Shown one piece after another: positions 53,286 to 64,000 of a DNA stretch of 64,000 nucleotides. The notes beneath the pieces were generated by a model, which did no database searches, was not told the origin of the DNA, and saw only the letters and a list, made by a program, of their open reading frames with translations. The stretch is taken from positions 26,529,209-26,593,208 of the forward strand of contig NC_134510.1 of the NCBI RefSeq assembly GCF_027942865.1, written 5' to 3'. This DNA comes from Odontesthes bonariensis (taxonomy: Eukaryota; Chordata; Actinopteri; Atheriniformes; Atherinopsidae). The translations under genes and the position numbers were made by a program. The stretch's first letter is position 1. Each line of letters begins with the position of its first letter.

Positions 53286-55504
53286 GAGACAGGAGTTAAG
53301 TTAAGTTTTTGTCAAATAACGATGATACGATGTTAAGACTTTTAGTGAGGAACTGATTTTTCTTTCTAAAGATTTATCTTTCACAAGACTGTGTGTTGTT
53401 AGGTTTAGTATATCCTGTTTTGCTCACCTATACTCCTTCAAACGATGATCTGGTATGTTACGAAAATATGCAAGTAATGTTAAGAACAAAGTCCCCTCCA
53501 GATAGAGCACAAAGTTCAAAATAAAAAGAGATGCTTTACAGTTGTTGGAGTTAAATTACAGTCATTTCAACATTAGGTGGAGTTCAGTTTAAGTTTGAAA
53601 TGAATGGTTTCCAGTGTGTTTTGGAGGACCCCAAGCATGATGAGTTTTTAAAAAAAGGGAAAACCTATTCGGTGACATCACACAGACTGATAGTTTTTAT
53701 TGTTAAGCTGTTTACACTTACTTTACTATGTGTGAAGCCTGACTGGCTGAGGCCAGATTTATATTAAATGTTTTTCCTTATCTTGCAAAAAATATGATAA
53801 ATAAAAAAGAAGAGAGAAACTGGAAGCAATAAAACCCAAACATGATGCAAACAGGTGCAGAGAAAAGGACCGACAGCTCACACTTTACATGTTGCAGCTG
53901 GGCAGATGAGCTGAATCGAACTCTGCTCGACAGGCTTCAGCAGTCCAACCCAGCGAGACATATGACATTTATATACACCTTTATTCTTTAAAAATCAGTG
54001 GCCAAAACAAACATGTCGAATTCATTGTTTCACACCAACATATGCTTGTGTAAATCAACTGGATTCTTTCAAGGTTTATAGCATCTGTGAAGCCCTTTTA
54101 CGCACAGTTGATAAAGCCAAAGATAAAAACACTCAAACTCATGATAACAACGTTTACTTGAGAGATAAAACTAATGTTTTTTAAATTCCTACACTAAAAT
54201 AAATGCAAAATCATCGTTGTGATAAAGCTTTGAAAGCTTTAATGATTTATCTTTAACATTTTTTCAGTATCTAAACTGTGTCTTATCAACAAGAGAAAGT
54301 AAACCTGCCTAAACTATCTCTCCCACTCTGTTTAGCTATGTAATGCCAAAGTAAAATCCTAGATTATGCCAAAACGTTTTAAAATCTTGATCATTTTACC
54401 ATGAAGCACAACCCAACTATTTGTGCAAAGAACAGATGTTATAACAGATACATATATATATATACATAAATAAATAATTAAAAAAAAAATATATATATAT
54501 ATATATATACATAACATATATATAGATATACTCAACAAACTCAGCATTGGGCCTCAACATAGCGTGAGGAAGTTGTCGTGTGATTTGCAAAATTTATTAA
54601 ACTGAAAACACATTTTAATAGCTTTAAACCTTTCATGTAAGATACAGTATAGACACTGAACAAATGCGCTCCACCAAATGGCAGAGGAGGACATTAAAGG
54701 GTTAATGATAGGAAATGGTGCTGAAGAGGATGGAAACCTTATAAATCAATACAAAAAAAGCTTTTGATGATGATAAATGATTTCAAACAAAGTCAGTGAA
54801 GAGATGAAATTAGTGTTGCGTCACATGTTCTGAAATGTTCGTCCAAGCAACAGAGAAGATATAGACTGGGCTGTAAAATGAGACAAGGTCATGTGCATTG
54901 CAGAATCACACCCATTGAATGTTGTCTTGTAACAGCTAGTGCTTGTGTATGTACTTATGATATGTAGCTGAGTCCCGACACACGATTTATCTTCATAATA
55001 ATCTAGAGTTTCAATTTCAAAGTGATATTCTGTCATTATTTTAGCTGCCTACTTTGCACACTGAGTGGTTTTCTGCTTGAACCTCTGCATGAGAGCTCTC
55101 AGCAGATCTCTCTTCAGTAAGTGAGTTTAACCTGAAATAATATTCCAGTTCATTTTCAACATTATGAGACTTGAATAAAGTGTAGCATCTGCACTCTCAC
55201 AGGATCCCAAGCTCAAGTACATTTAAACCAATCTATGGCTAACACATCAACTTAAAAACACTGCATTTGATTCAATGTTGACTTATTAAACCTGGCTATA
55301 TGTTGAACTCTTCATTAATCAAAGACGGTTACTTACTCATGACTGCAGATCTAAACTAAACAATAATTCTTCCACCAAGGATTGGCTAAAAAGTAAATCT
55401 ACTATTTGTAACACAAAATACAACCTCGATGAACAACAGCACATGACATAATGCGACACGTCAGTGTTCATGTCACAAAAATGATACCAAAATGAAAAAT
55501 AAAT
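53286..55504. other. intergenic, no gene seen
   Basis: A/T-rich DNA with an (AT)n-rich tract at 54451-54530. No coding exon or recognisable element otherwise. Confidence 0.45.
54451..54530. repeat. AT-rich simple repeat
   Basis: (TA)n runs flank an A-run and TAAATAAATAA text. Confidence 0.85.
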
Positions 55505-55948
55505 ACAACCTTACTGCCTTGCAACGCTCAGAGAAACTGCAAGAAACCAAAGAGCTACATGTCAGACTCTACAGGCCTCAGTTTACATGTGGGGTTGCAG
55601 GAGAAAGCTTCCTCTCTCTTAAGTGAACATAGCAGTGCAGCTCAGGTTTACAAACATACAACAGAACAAACCACTAGACTTTTGGGTAAATGTCCTTTGT
55701 ACAGACGAGACTAAAGATATTTGGTCATAATGCACAGCAGCACATTTGGAGAAAACCAAACATAGCATATCAGCACAAACTTCTCACTAACTGTCAGACA
55801 CAGGGGTGGAGGGCTGATGACTTGGGCTTGTTTTGCAGCCACAGGACCTGGACACCTTGCAGTCATTGAATCCACCACGAACTCCTCTGTATACCAAAGA
55901 ATTGTAGAGTCAAATGTGAGGCCATCTGTCCGACAGCCAAAGCTTGGC
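55505..55948 (+). mobile_element. Tc1-like relic interrupted by a LINE
   Basis: Earlier part of the same Tc1 family as the copy at 52825. Recognisable text starts near 55515 (GAGAAACTGCAAG...), runs through CTACATGTCAGACTCTACAG, a GCCAGGAGAAAG-like block and CATAATGCACAGCAGCACAT, to GCCACAGGACCTGGACACC (about 55838). It stops abruptly at AAGCTTGGCCTAAATCA, where the family should go on into GGGTCATGCAACAGGACAAT. The break at about 55948 coincides with the 3' tail of the LINE on the other strand. Confidence 0.8.
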
Positions 55949-56900
55949 CTAAATCAAGTAAGTAAGTAAGATGCATTTATACAGCTATTTTCTATATAAG
56001 GATCACAAAGTGCTTCACAGCAACAATCAACTAATATAAAAAAGCAAATGTAACAATACTACCCACTTTACTATCTAAAAGCAAGCCTATACAAATAAGC
56101 CTTGAGCTCAATCTAGAACGAAGAACCATCAACAGGTTTTAGTCAGAGGACCTCAGTGATCTGCACGTCATATATAGATGCAAGAGTTCGCTAATGTGAA
56201 CAGGCATTTGGCCATGCAGAGCTCTGAAAGTGACAACCAAGATCTTTAACTGAAGTCTGAACTTTATGGATAGCCAGTGCAAAGACGACAAAATGGGTGT
56301 CACATGAGACCACTTAGAGGACCGAGTAAGTAGCTTCGCAGCTGCATTTTGGATCATTTGTAAGCGATCCAAAGGTGAATTATTGAGGCCAATGTACAGT
56401 GAATTACAGTAGTCCCATTGTGAGAAAACCAAGGCACGAATAAGGATTTCTAATTGCGATTTGGACACCATTCAACTGAGGCGGGTAATATTTCGTAAAT
56501 TAAAGAAGCAGGAGCGCAAAATATTGTTAACACGATTATCAAAACTAAGAGCCTGGTCAAATGTAACACCTAAATGTCTTAAACCTGACTGACCGGATGG
56601 CGATAAAGAGGAAAGATTGTTCATCACAGTGGGAGCAAAGCTGTCAGGAGCACAAACAAGAACTTGTGTTTTCCCAGTTGAGAGCAAATTAGCTGCCATC
56701 CAGATCTTGATGGCATCAATGCAATCTTAAAGGATAGATATTTTTGCAAGATTTTGTGGAGAAAAGGAAATGTACAATTGAATATCTTCAGTGTAACAAT
56801 GATATTAGACCTCTTTAAAGGTGCCCAAAATGTGTCCAAGTGGTTGTAAATACAAAGCAAACAAAACAGGCCCTAAAACAGAACCTAAGCACATATGTAA
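55949..56900 (-). mobile_element. L2/CR1-type LINE, 5'-truncated
   Basis: Minus-strand translation, with frame changes, reads PVLFALYLQPLGHILGTF, YHCYTEDIQLYISF (the reverse-transcriptase YxDD box, here decayed to YTED), DAIKIWMAANLLSTGKTQVL, PSGQSGLRHLGVTFD, FFNLRNITRLS, FSQWDYCNSLYIGLN, RLQMIQNAAAKLLTR and TPILSSLHWLSIKFRLQLKI. The 3' UTR ends in a (CTTA)n-like tail at 55949-55965. The front half of the element is missing, and scattered stops mark a dead copy. It was inserted into the Tc1 copy on its left or joined to it by a later deletion. Confidence 0.88.
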
Positions 56901-56904
56901 CATA

Positions 56905-58199
56905 CGTAATGTGATAATCAGAGATTGTATTTACTTACATTTAAGAGAATCAGATGAGTATTTTTCATCATGTCTCGATGTGTGGTCCCATTCATTAGGC
57001 TGTATAAACTTGAAAGGGTCTTTGTCTACCACTATTTTTGAAACTATGCCATAAAAGTCAATTCCACAGCTGACATTTTGAATTGCAATGGAAATAAACT
57101 GACATAACAGCATTTCACACAGTCTGTTTTCCAACTGAGCATGAAGCTTAAATGTGAATGCTTTTGCTGTCAAATTGTTCTTTTGAAAAAAATCTTTTGT
57201 GACTACGAGAAAAAAAGCAATTCTGACAAATCTGACGGGGAGTTTGGATGTTGCTACATGCCAGGACCAACAATGTGCTGCCAGACCACGTCCTACTCAG
57301 GTTTAAATAAATTCATTTCTGATAGCCCTCATTTAACCCTCTCACCAAGAAGTCCATTATGTACCATCGTCTCTGTAGAGGTCCGTCCATTCAAATCACC
57401 GTCATGACTTACTGGTGTGATTAGTAGCACATGCAGCGTAGAGAAGAGGCATTTTGCTGCTATCGTTGGATTTCTTAAAATGTCACTTCTTGGTCTCAAA
57501 AGATGCTGATTGTCAAGCTGAATGTTGAGGAAAAGCAGTTTATTTCAAGTGATACACAAGCATCTACAGCAGATAATTCACTTTAATGAAACACATAATG
57601 GAGTGTTTTTGGACCGATCTGAAGATTTCACAACATGTCTCCAGTGTAAGCTCACGACAAGTAGATGCAGAAACTTCACTAAGGCCAAAATTACTCATAT
57701 CCCTGTCAAAGTTTAACTTTGATCAGGGATTTTTGTTTGACCACGCGGTTTCTTCTGACTGAATGTTTAAAACAAGTTACAACACACATGTTAGTAATCA
57801 ATTCTTTCAAATGAATTCTGCAATTCTATTTAATTCTGCAAACAGACAACCTGTCAAATTATTTACACATTTTTCTAGTAATTAATGGCAAATATTCTTT
57901 AATTTGATATCAGATTAATAATATGGTTATTATAGTTGCTTTTTGCATGTCTCCGCTGGGATTTTGGATCAGTCCTCCCCTTTCAAGGTATTTGAGGTTG
58001 GAAGCTTTCCTTTTCTGTTTCAGATGTCTTGTTGGATGTTTCAGTGCTGCTAAAAGCTTTGTTTTGGAGACTGGCTGATGTTTTTCTTGAGGGATCATAA
58101 TGCAATCCACCTTGCCTTGGATTCAGATTAATCAGAAACCGGATCGATCCCGATTAATCTGATCAATTCTGTAACAACATCTTATCCTGAACGAATTCT
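56905..58199. other. intergenic, no gene seen
   Basis: No convincing exon. The minus-strand frame at 57910-58110 (66 codons, Lys-rich) has no family resemblance I know. The other half of the Tc1 interrupted at 55948 is not evident here. Confidence 0.4.
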
Positions 58200-58530
58200 G
58201 CAGGAATACATCAGGCAGTCTGACCTTAGGCAGCACTGAAGCTTCCAACTAGCCCATTATCAGAAACATATTACTAAAACATATGAGAAATGGTCAAAAG
58301 AAAACTAGATCAACATTTTGGTGTGAACCAGCGAGAGTCTGGACCTGAATCCCATCTAGAATCTGTGGAAGAGACCAAAGAAGAGAGATGGAGAGGAAGC
58401 CTTACCAACCATGAACACCTGAACGCTGTTGTAAAACCGGACTGGTCCAGAATCCCAGTGGAGCTTGTAATCGAAGAATTATTCAGGTGTTTTTATGGTG
58501 GAAGGGTTTGCCATTGAAAATGTTTTCTTT
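58200..58530 (+). mobile_element. Tc1-like transposase C-terminal relic
   Basis: Near 58340 the forward frame reads SLDLNPI*NLW, a mutated SPDLNPIENLW with the third catalytic residue replaced by a stop. It is followed by a DWSRIPVE-like stretch corresponding to the W-x-KIP end of Tc1 proteins. Ends are unclear; a dead fragment. Confidence 0.65.
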
Positions 58531-59150
58531 TATTCATTTTTTTAGAAATAGTTTGAAATCTCTAACGCAAAGTAATTTCTACTGTGATGCATCCACATAT
58601 CTATGTGCAAAACACACATAAAACAACCTGAGTGCAACCAGAAAGACATAATAGAACAATGAAAAAAAGAAAAGTAAGCCAGAAGAAATGCCATTACATC
58701 AATGAAACCCCCAATTAAATGTGTAAAATGTAAATAAAAACAGAAAACAATTATTTGCATGCTCACAATCTGAGGTAATCTGAACTCTTTCTCAACAGAA
58801 ACTGAGCACATTGAGCACTCAGCCATGTACTTGACGTGAATACATTTTGCTTTATTGGATGCAATTTCATTCTTTTGTTTCATGAGAATTTGTTTTTAGT
58901 TAAACAAAGCATCCCAGTACATCTCCGATCACTGCTTCTTATACATTTCAGATAAAGATGATATATGTGGATATATGCGGATGGACCAGCCTCAAAAAGC
59001 TGTTGGCTGAGAGCACTGCCAGTTCACAAAAGAAAAAGAAAGAGTGCACACTCTTGGACAGAGTATTTTAACACCGCCATCTGCTGTAGATTGATGTGAA
59101 ATTATGAATGAAAAGCTGCTGCTGCCACCTGCTGGAGTATAGTGGTATTT

Positions 59151-59171
59151 CCCCCCCCCCCCCCCCCCCCC
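59151..59171. repeat. poly-C run
   Basis: 21 consecutive C (G on the minus strand), in the 3' flank of the zinc-finger gene. Confidence 0.95.
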
Positions 59172-59225
59172 ATCCCGCAGCATAAATTGAGAAATATGAA
59201 GAAAGACTGTTCAGAGCATTCATGT

Positions 59226-59231
59226 TTTATT
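59226..59231 (-). promoter_or_regulatory. zinc-finger gene poly(A) signal
   Basis: AATAAA on the minus strand, 240 nt past the stop codon of the zinc-finger gene. Confidence 0.55.
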
Positions 59232-59470
59232 CCAAAATATCAAATGTATGAATAAATGTGCCATAATTTATCGAAGAAATGTTTCGTTAGCACACCCTGT
59301 TTATGAACACAAAGTTTAATGAGGACCATGCACATCTACCAACATACATCATAACTACATACAGTATATCACACTTTACAACGCTTGCTAATACTCGCAC
59401 CGTTTGTAATAACATCAAACATGGGACATAACCACAGGGAAACCAAGACACTGGAGAATTGTTGTGGATT

Positions 59471-60436
59471 TCAGCACCCCCCTGCAGGCATGTCCTCGCT
59501 CTTGTGCACACGTCTCAAGTGTCTGCCAAGAGACTCCATCCACTTAAATGATTTTCCACATAAATTGCATATAAAGCGTTTCCCCTCGGTGTGGATAGTC
59601 TGGTGTCTGTTCAGAGCGCTCGTTGTTACAAAGGTCTTGCTGCATATTTCGCACCTGAATGGCCTCTCACCTGTGTGAGTCCTGATGTGAGCTGCGAGGT
59701 GGGAGCAGTTACTGAAGCGCTTCTCACAAACAGAGCAGCTGTAGGGTTTGTCTTTGCTCTCATCGCCGCTGTTGTTGCAGAGGTAAGGGTGGAAATGCAG
59801 GGTCTGACCATGCAGACTAGTTTTCAGACCGGTGGGTGATGAGATAAAGTCTTTAATGTCTGATTCTAGAGCATCAAAGTGGTCTTCTTGATCCGTCCAG
59901 AAGTGTCTCTGGGTCGTCTGCTGCTCCATCTTGACCTGCGAGGGCTCTGGATGCTCCTGATCCATGCTGCTATCCCCATCCTCCTCCTCCTCCTCCTCCT
60001 CCTCACAGTGCTGGAGCTCAGGAGCTGTCACTGCAGGGGATGACTGATGATGATGATGATGCTGCTGAGCAGGAGGTGGAGGTGGAGAAGGAGAGGGAGG
60101 ATGGTGTCGGTGGCTGTGCTGAAGCAGCTGGGCTTCGAGACATTTATCCGTGTCGGGCTCTGGATAAAAGAATAACATCGCAGTCATGCAATTTATATAC
60201 AAATAAATAAATAACACACGGCTGCTTGATGTTTGGTCACAAGGACAATTTCACTCGAACTAACCTGACTTGAGAAGCTTCAGTTGCATCCGGAGACGAC
60301 TGATTTCTAAATCTTTTGAACGGAAAATCTCATTGTTGTACTCGACTATCGTCCTTTCAACGGCTTCAAAAATCTCCTCCGCCGCTGCAGTCAGCCTCTC
60401 GTTCAGAAAATCTCTCAGGGACTGCATTTTGGACAT
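59471..60436 (-). CDS. three-finger C2H2 zinc-finger protein, fish type
   Basis: Two coding exons: 60265-60436 and 59471-60159 (861 nt, 286 aa), joined in frame across S|EPD. Exon 1 (MSKMQSLRDFLNERLTAAAE, then EIFEAVERTIVEY and a charged helix ending LRMQLKLLKS) is the N-terminal region shared by many teleost C2H2 genes and probably forms a coiled coil. The middle (58-196) is Pro/His-rich, then acidic (EEEEEEEE), with a sumoylation-like VKME. Fingers: YSCSVCEKRF...H (197-219), FRCEICSKTF...H (225-247), FICNLCGKSF...H (253-276), with TGERP and a degenerate TEGKR linker. The protein ends KSEDMPAGGC. This should be a nuclear DNA-binding protein; target and role are unknown. The family is large and lineage-specific, so I give no symbol. 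It lies between atn1 and tpi1, where I know of no such gene in mammals. Confidence 0.88.
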
Positions 60437-60549
60437 CTATTCAGAAAACTAACAGCTTAACGTATTTTGCGGGTCCATGGACGTCACGCTTCGCTTGTAA
60501 ACACGGAGGTGACACTGAGACACGTCGAAGTGGTCGATCTGTGACATTA

Positions 60550-60568
60550 CCGCCCCCTGGAGGACCGG
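60550..60568 (-). promoter_or_regulatory. CTCF-like site at zinc-finger gene promoter
   Basis: The plus strand reads CCGCCCCCTGGAGGACC, the reverse complement of a good CTCF core (CCxCCAGGGGGCG type), about 115 nt upstream of the zinc-finger ATG. A motif match only. Confidence 0.35.
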
Positions 60569-60569
60569 A

Positions 60570-62216
60570 GGGCAACAGCAAAATTCCTCTTAAACAAGGA
60601 GGTGGACAAAATTGGAGTATCTTATAATTTAAAGAAAAATACGGAATCCAATGTGCTACAGACGTTTCACTGTCATAAAAGGGCTGGATATGTAACAACA
60701 AAAATATTCTAGATGGAAAAAGCAAACACAATGTCTGCAAAGTTAGCTCTGCAAATCTAAATATCAGAGAAGTAAAACTAATTACCAAGCAGACAGGAAT
60801 TCTCTGGGGTCTTAAAGTCCCAAAGTTTCCTGAGGGGGCAATTACATGATGGGGATTTTATTTTTTGTATCACAAACTATGACAAACACAATTAAATACA
60901 TTGACGCCGCCAGCTTTTTATATCTAGTATGTTCTTTTTTATTTCTAAAGCTCTAGATTTGTGTTACGTTCCAATTAAAATTAGATCTTGAACATAATTG
61001 AGATTCTTAACCCTCACTGTCCATCTTGTTTATATCTTATACTCTCTCCAGCCCTGAAGGTATCCCCATGTAACAAATTAACAGACTTAATTTTGGACAA
61101 CAGAGCTTTTTATAAATGGGCAAATTGTCCTTGATTAATGTTTCATTGAGAACTGGGACGGTTATATATGATCCTAACAACTGAAAATTACATTTACAAA
61201 ATAAAACTACATTTTTAGATATCTGGGCTTCTAACTGTCCTCGCTGCTACAAACATATCAATAATAAAAATCAAATCAGCGAATAGTAACTGGAGAATCA
61301 ATGTATTTGGTTTGTTCGTCTCCACCAACCAGTGAAGATTAACTTTACATCGACCTTTATTTCTATTCCTGAGTTATGGTGCTTAAATAATGGTCGAAAA
61401 AGTGTCTCTATGTGGCCCTGTGATGGACTGGCAACCTGTCCAGGGTGTGCTCTGCCTCTTGCCCAATGACCCCAACTGTGAAGTTTGATTTGATTTATTC
61501 ATTTTTGTGCTCTTTTGAAAGTCAAATTACAAGCTCCAAGAAGAGAATTTAGGTTTTTCTATTTGCATCCAGGGACAGAATGGGTCAAATCTGACAATGT
61601 AGTATTAATAAGAAAATATTAAACCTACATTATATTGTTTTTTTTAAGTATTACTGCTCCTTGTACATACAAGCATTTATTTTCAGTCCAGTGACAATGT
61701 AAAATACCCCAAAAAGGAAAAAAAAAAAAAAGCAAAAACCAGATCAAAATTGAAAACGTATAGAATACGGAAAAGGAAATCCTCAAAGAAAGTTTAATCA
61801 GAAAAGTCTCCTTCAGCATAACAGAGCCAAATTCTGTGTTCAGGAAGGCTTCAGGTTTTTCAAGTGTTGTGACCTTTGCAATGGAAATGTTGAGTCTTTA
61901 AGAGCCAGAATAACAAGAGCTGTATTCATAAACAGTTCAAAAAGCCTGAGAGCAAGCTAGAGTGGGATTGTATGTAAACTTGTAATTAGCAAAGTTATAG
62001 TTCTCCTGATTCCTTCACTGCTGCGTGTCTTGGGTCACATGGATAAAAATAGCAGGCAAGTGCTCCTCTGCATGGTATTGTGAGTTCTGTAATAAGACAC
62101 CCTCTCTACCATCTTGATAATGCCTCCAGGATTACTGCAGCCTGAACACAAACCCTCTGCTGTTTGAAGAGCAGCTCATGAAATGCAGTATATTAACAAG
62201 ATGCACTTTATTTAAT
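60570..62216. other. zinc-finger / tpi1 intergenic region
   Basis: No coding exon. A short retroelement tail fragment (GTGATGGACTGGCAACCTGT and CCAGGGTGTGCTCTGCCTC) lies at about 61405-61475. An A-run at 61718-61731. The rest is A/T-rich and featureless to me. Confidence 0.45.
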
Positions 62217-62222
62217 ATAAAT
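62217..62222 (-). promoter_or_regulatory. probable tpi1 poly(A) signal
   Basis: AATAAA on the minus strand, about 670 nt past the tpi1 stop; assignment by position. Confidence 0.45.
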
Positions 62223-62894
62223 AAAAATAAACCATTTGAGAGAATCTTAATGGAAAGTGGTGGTATACAAGCCATCGAGACAGAAGAGCAACAGCACACT
62301 AGAGTAGTCTCCAAACCGTTTATTATGTTTCTTTATAGCCTTCCGTCCCTTTTGCTCGTCAGCCATGACACAATACAGTTTTACATTAAATGGACATGTT
62401 CCTCTCAGCAAAACAACCAATGACAAACTGGATCACGCACATCTAAAAAGGGAGGTAAAAGCCACAGATAATCATAATTACACAAAGAGACGCCAGTAAA
62501 AAGACAAATGTGATTGACAAGAGCCGCGACACAGTTTACACAAAAAAAAAAGTTCGTAAACTTTTCAAGTAAAGGCGTGGACGCCGTCCACCTGAAGGTG
62601 TCAGCTTTTACAGCTTGAGCACTTAGTGTGGAAGTTAGTATGCACACAGGCTGCTCTTAGTAGACTTATCAGTGCAGTGCATGTGCCAACCTGTCCCTTT
62701 TCTGTGTGCCAAAATATACCAACAAACATGGGAAAAAGGAGGAATGACAGCATCACACAAATATACTTTGAACAGAAATGGGGAAAAGGGCTAAGTGCTG
62801 AGACTAAAAGGGGGGATGGAACCGGATCTTCTGAATGGTGTTGGCCTCTAATCTGGTCACGCTGCAGCCACCTGTGGTGTTGTTTTTTTTTTCC

Positions 62895-64000
<1,106 letters not shown>

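Overview
The window is vertebrate nuclear DNA, almost certainly from a ray-finned (teleost, probably percomorph) fish. The genes have many short GT-AG introns. There is a wnt4b gene, a Wnt paralogue I know from fish but not from mammals. The repeats are the usual fish mix: several families of decayed Tc1-like transposons, L2/CR1-type LINE 3' ends, TTAA-flanked foldback MITEs and simple repeats. I see no CRISPR array, operon, rRNA, tRNA or retrovirus-like element.

Layout, left to right: chd4 5' end (minus, 349-1003, runs off the left edge); a repeat-bearing intergenic region with a clustered TATTATGG motif; wnt4b (plus, 8514-10775, eight coding exons); a MITE; a cdc42-like Rho GTPase (minus, 15058-17414); mlf2 (plus, 20892-24743), divergent from cdc42-like; eno2 (plus, 27514-32060); a foldback element and a Tc1 relic; atn1 (plus, CDS 37158-46659, promoter near 34.9 kb); about 12 kb of transposon relics (47-59 kb); a small three-finger C2H2 gene (minus, 59471-60436); and tpi1 (minus, 62895-64000, 5' end beyond the right edge).

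The gene set matches human 12p13 (CHD4, MLF2, ENO2, ATN1, TPI1). The wnt4b/cdc42-like pair matches WNT4-CDC42 on human 1p36, the paralogous region that also holds CHD5, ENO1 and RERE. The fish segment therefore keeps a more complete version of the ancestral block. Functionally it mixes chromatin and transcription regulators (Chd4, Atn1, zinc finger), signalling (Wnt4b, Cdc42-like), an adaptor-like protein (Mlf2) and two glycolytic enzymes (Eno2, Tpi1). They are neighbours by ancestry, not as a pathway unit.

No new multi-gene system is evident. The most interesting signals are: intron positions absent from the mammalian homologues (one splitting the 202-nt enolase exon, and an eight-exon wnt4b); an optional 15-nt microexon in mlf2; a cluster of five TATTATGG motifs upstream of chd4; two foldback MITEs with arms of about 270 and 390 bp; and a 56-bp loopless palindrome upstream of mlf2.
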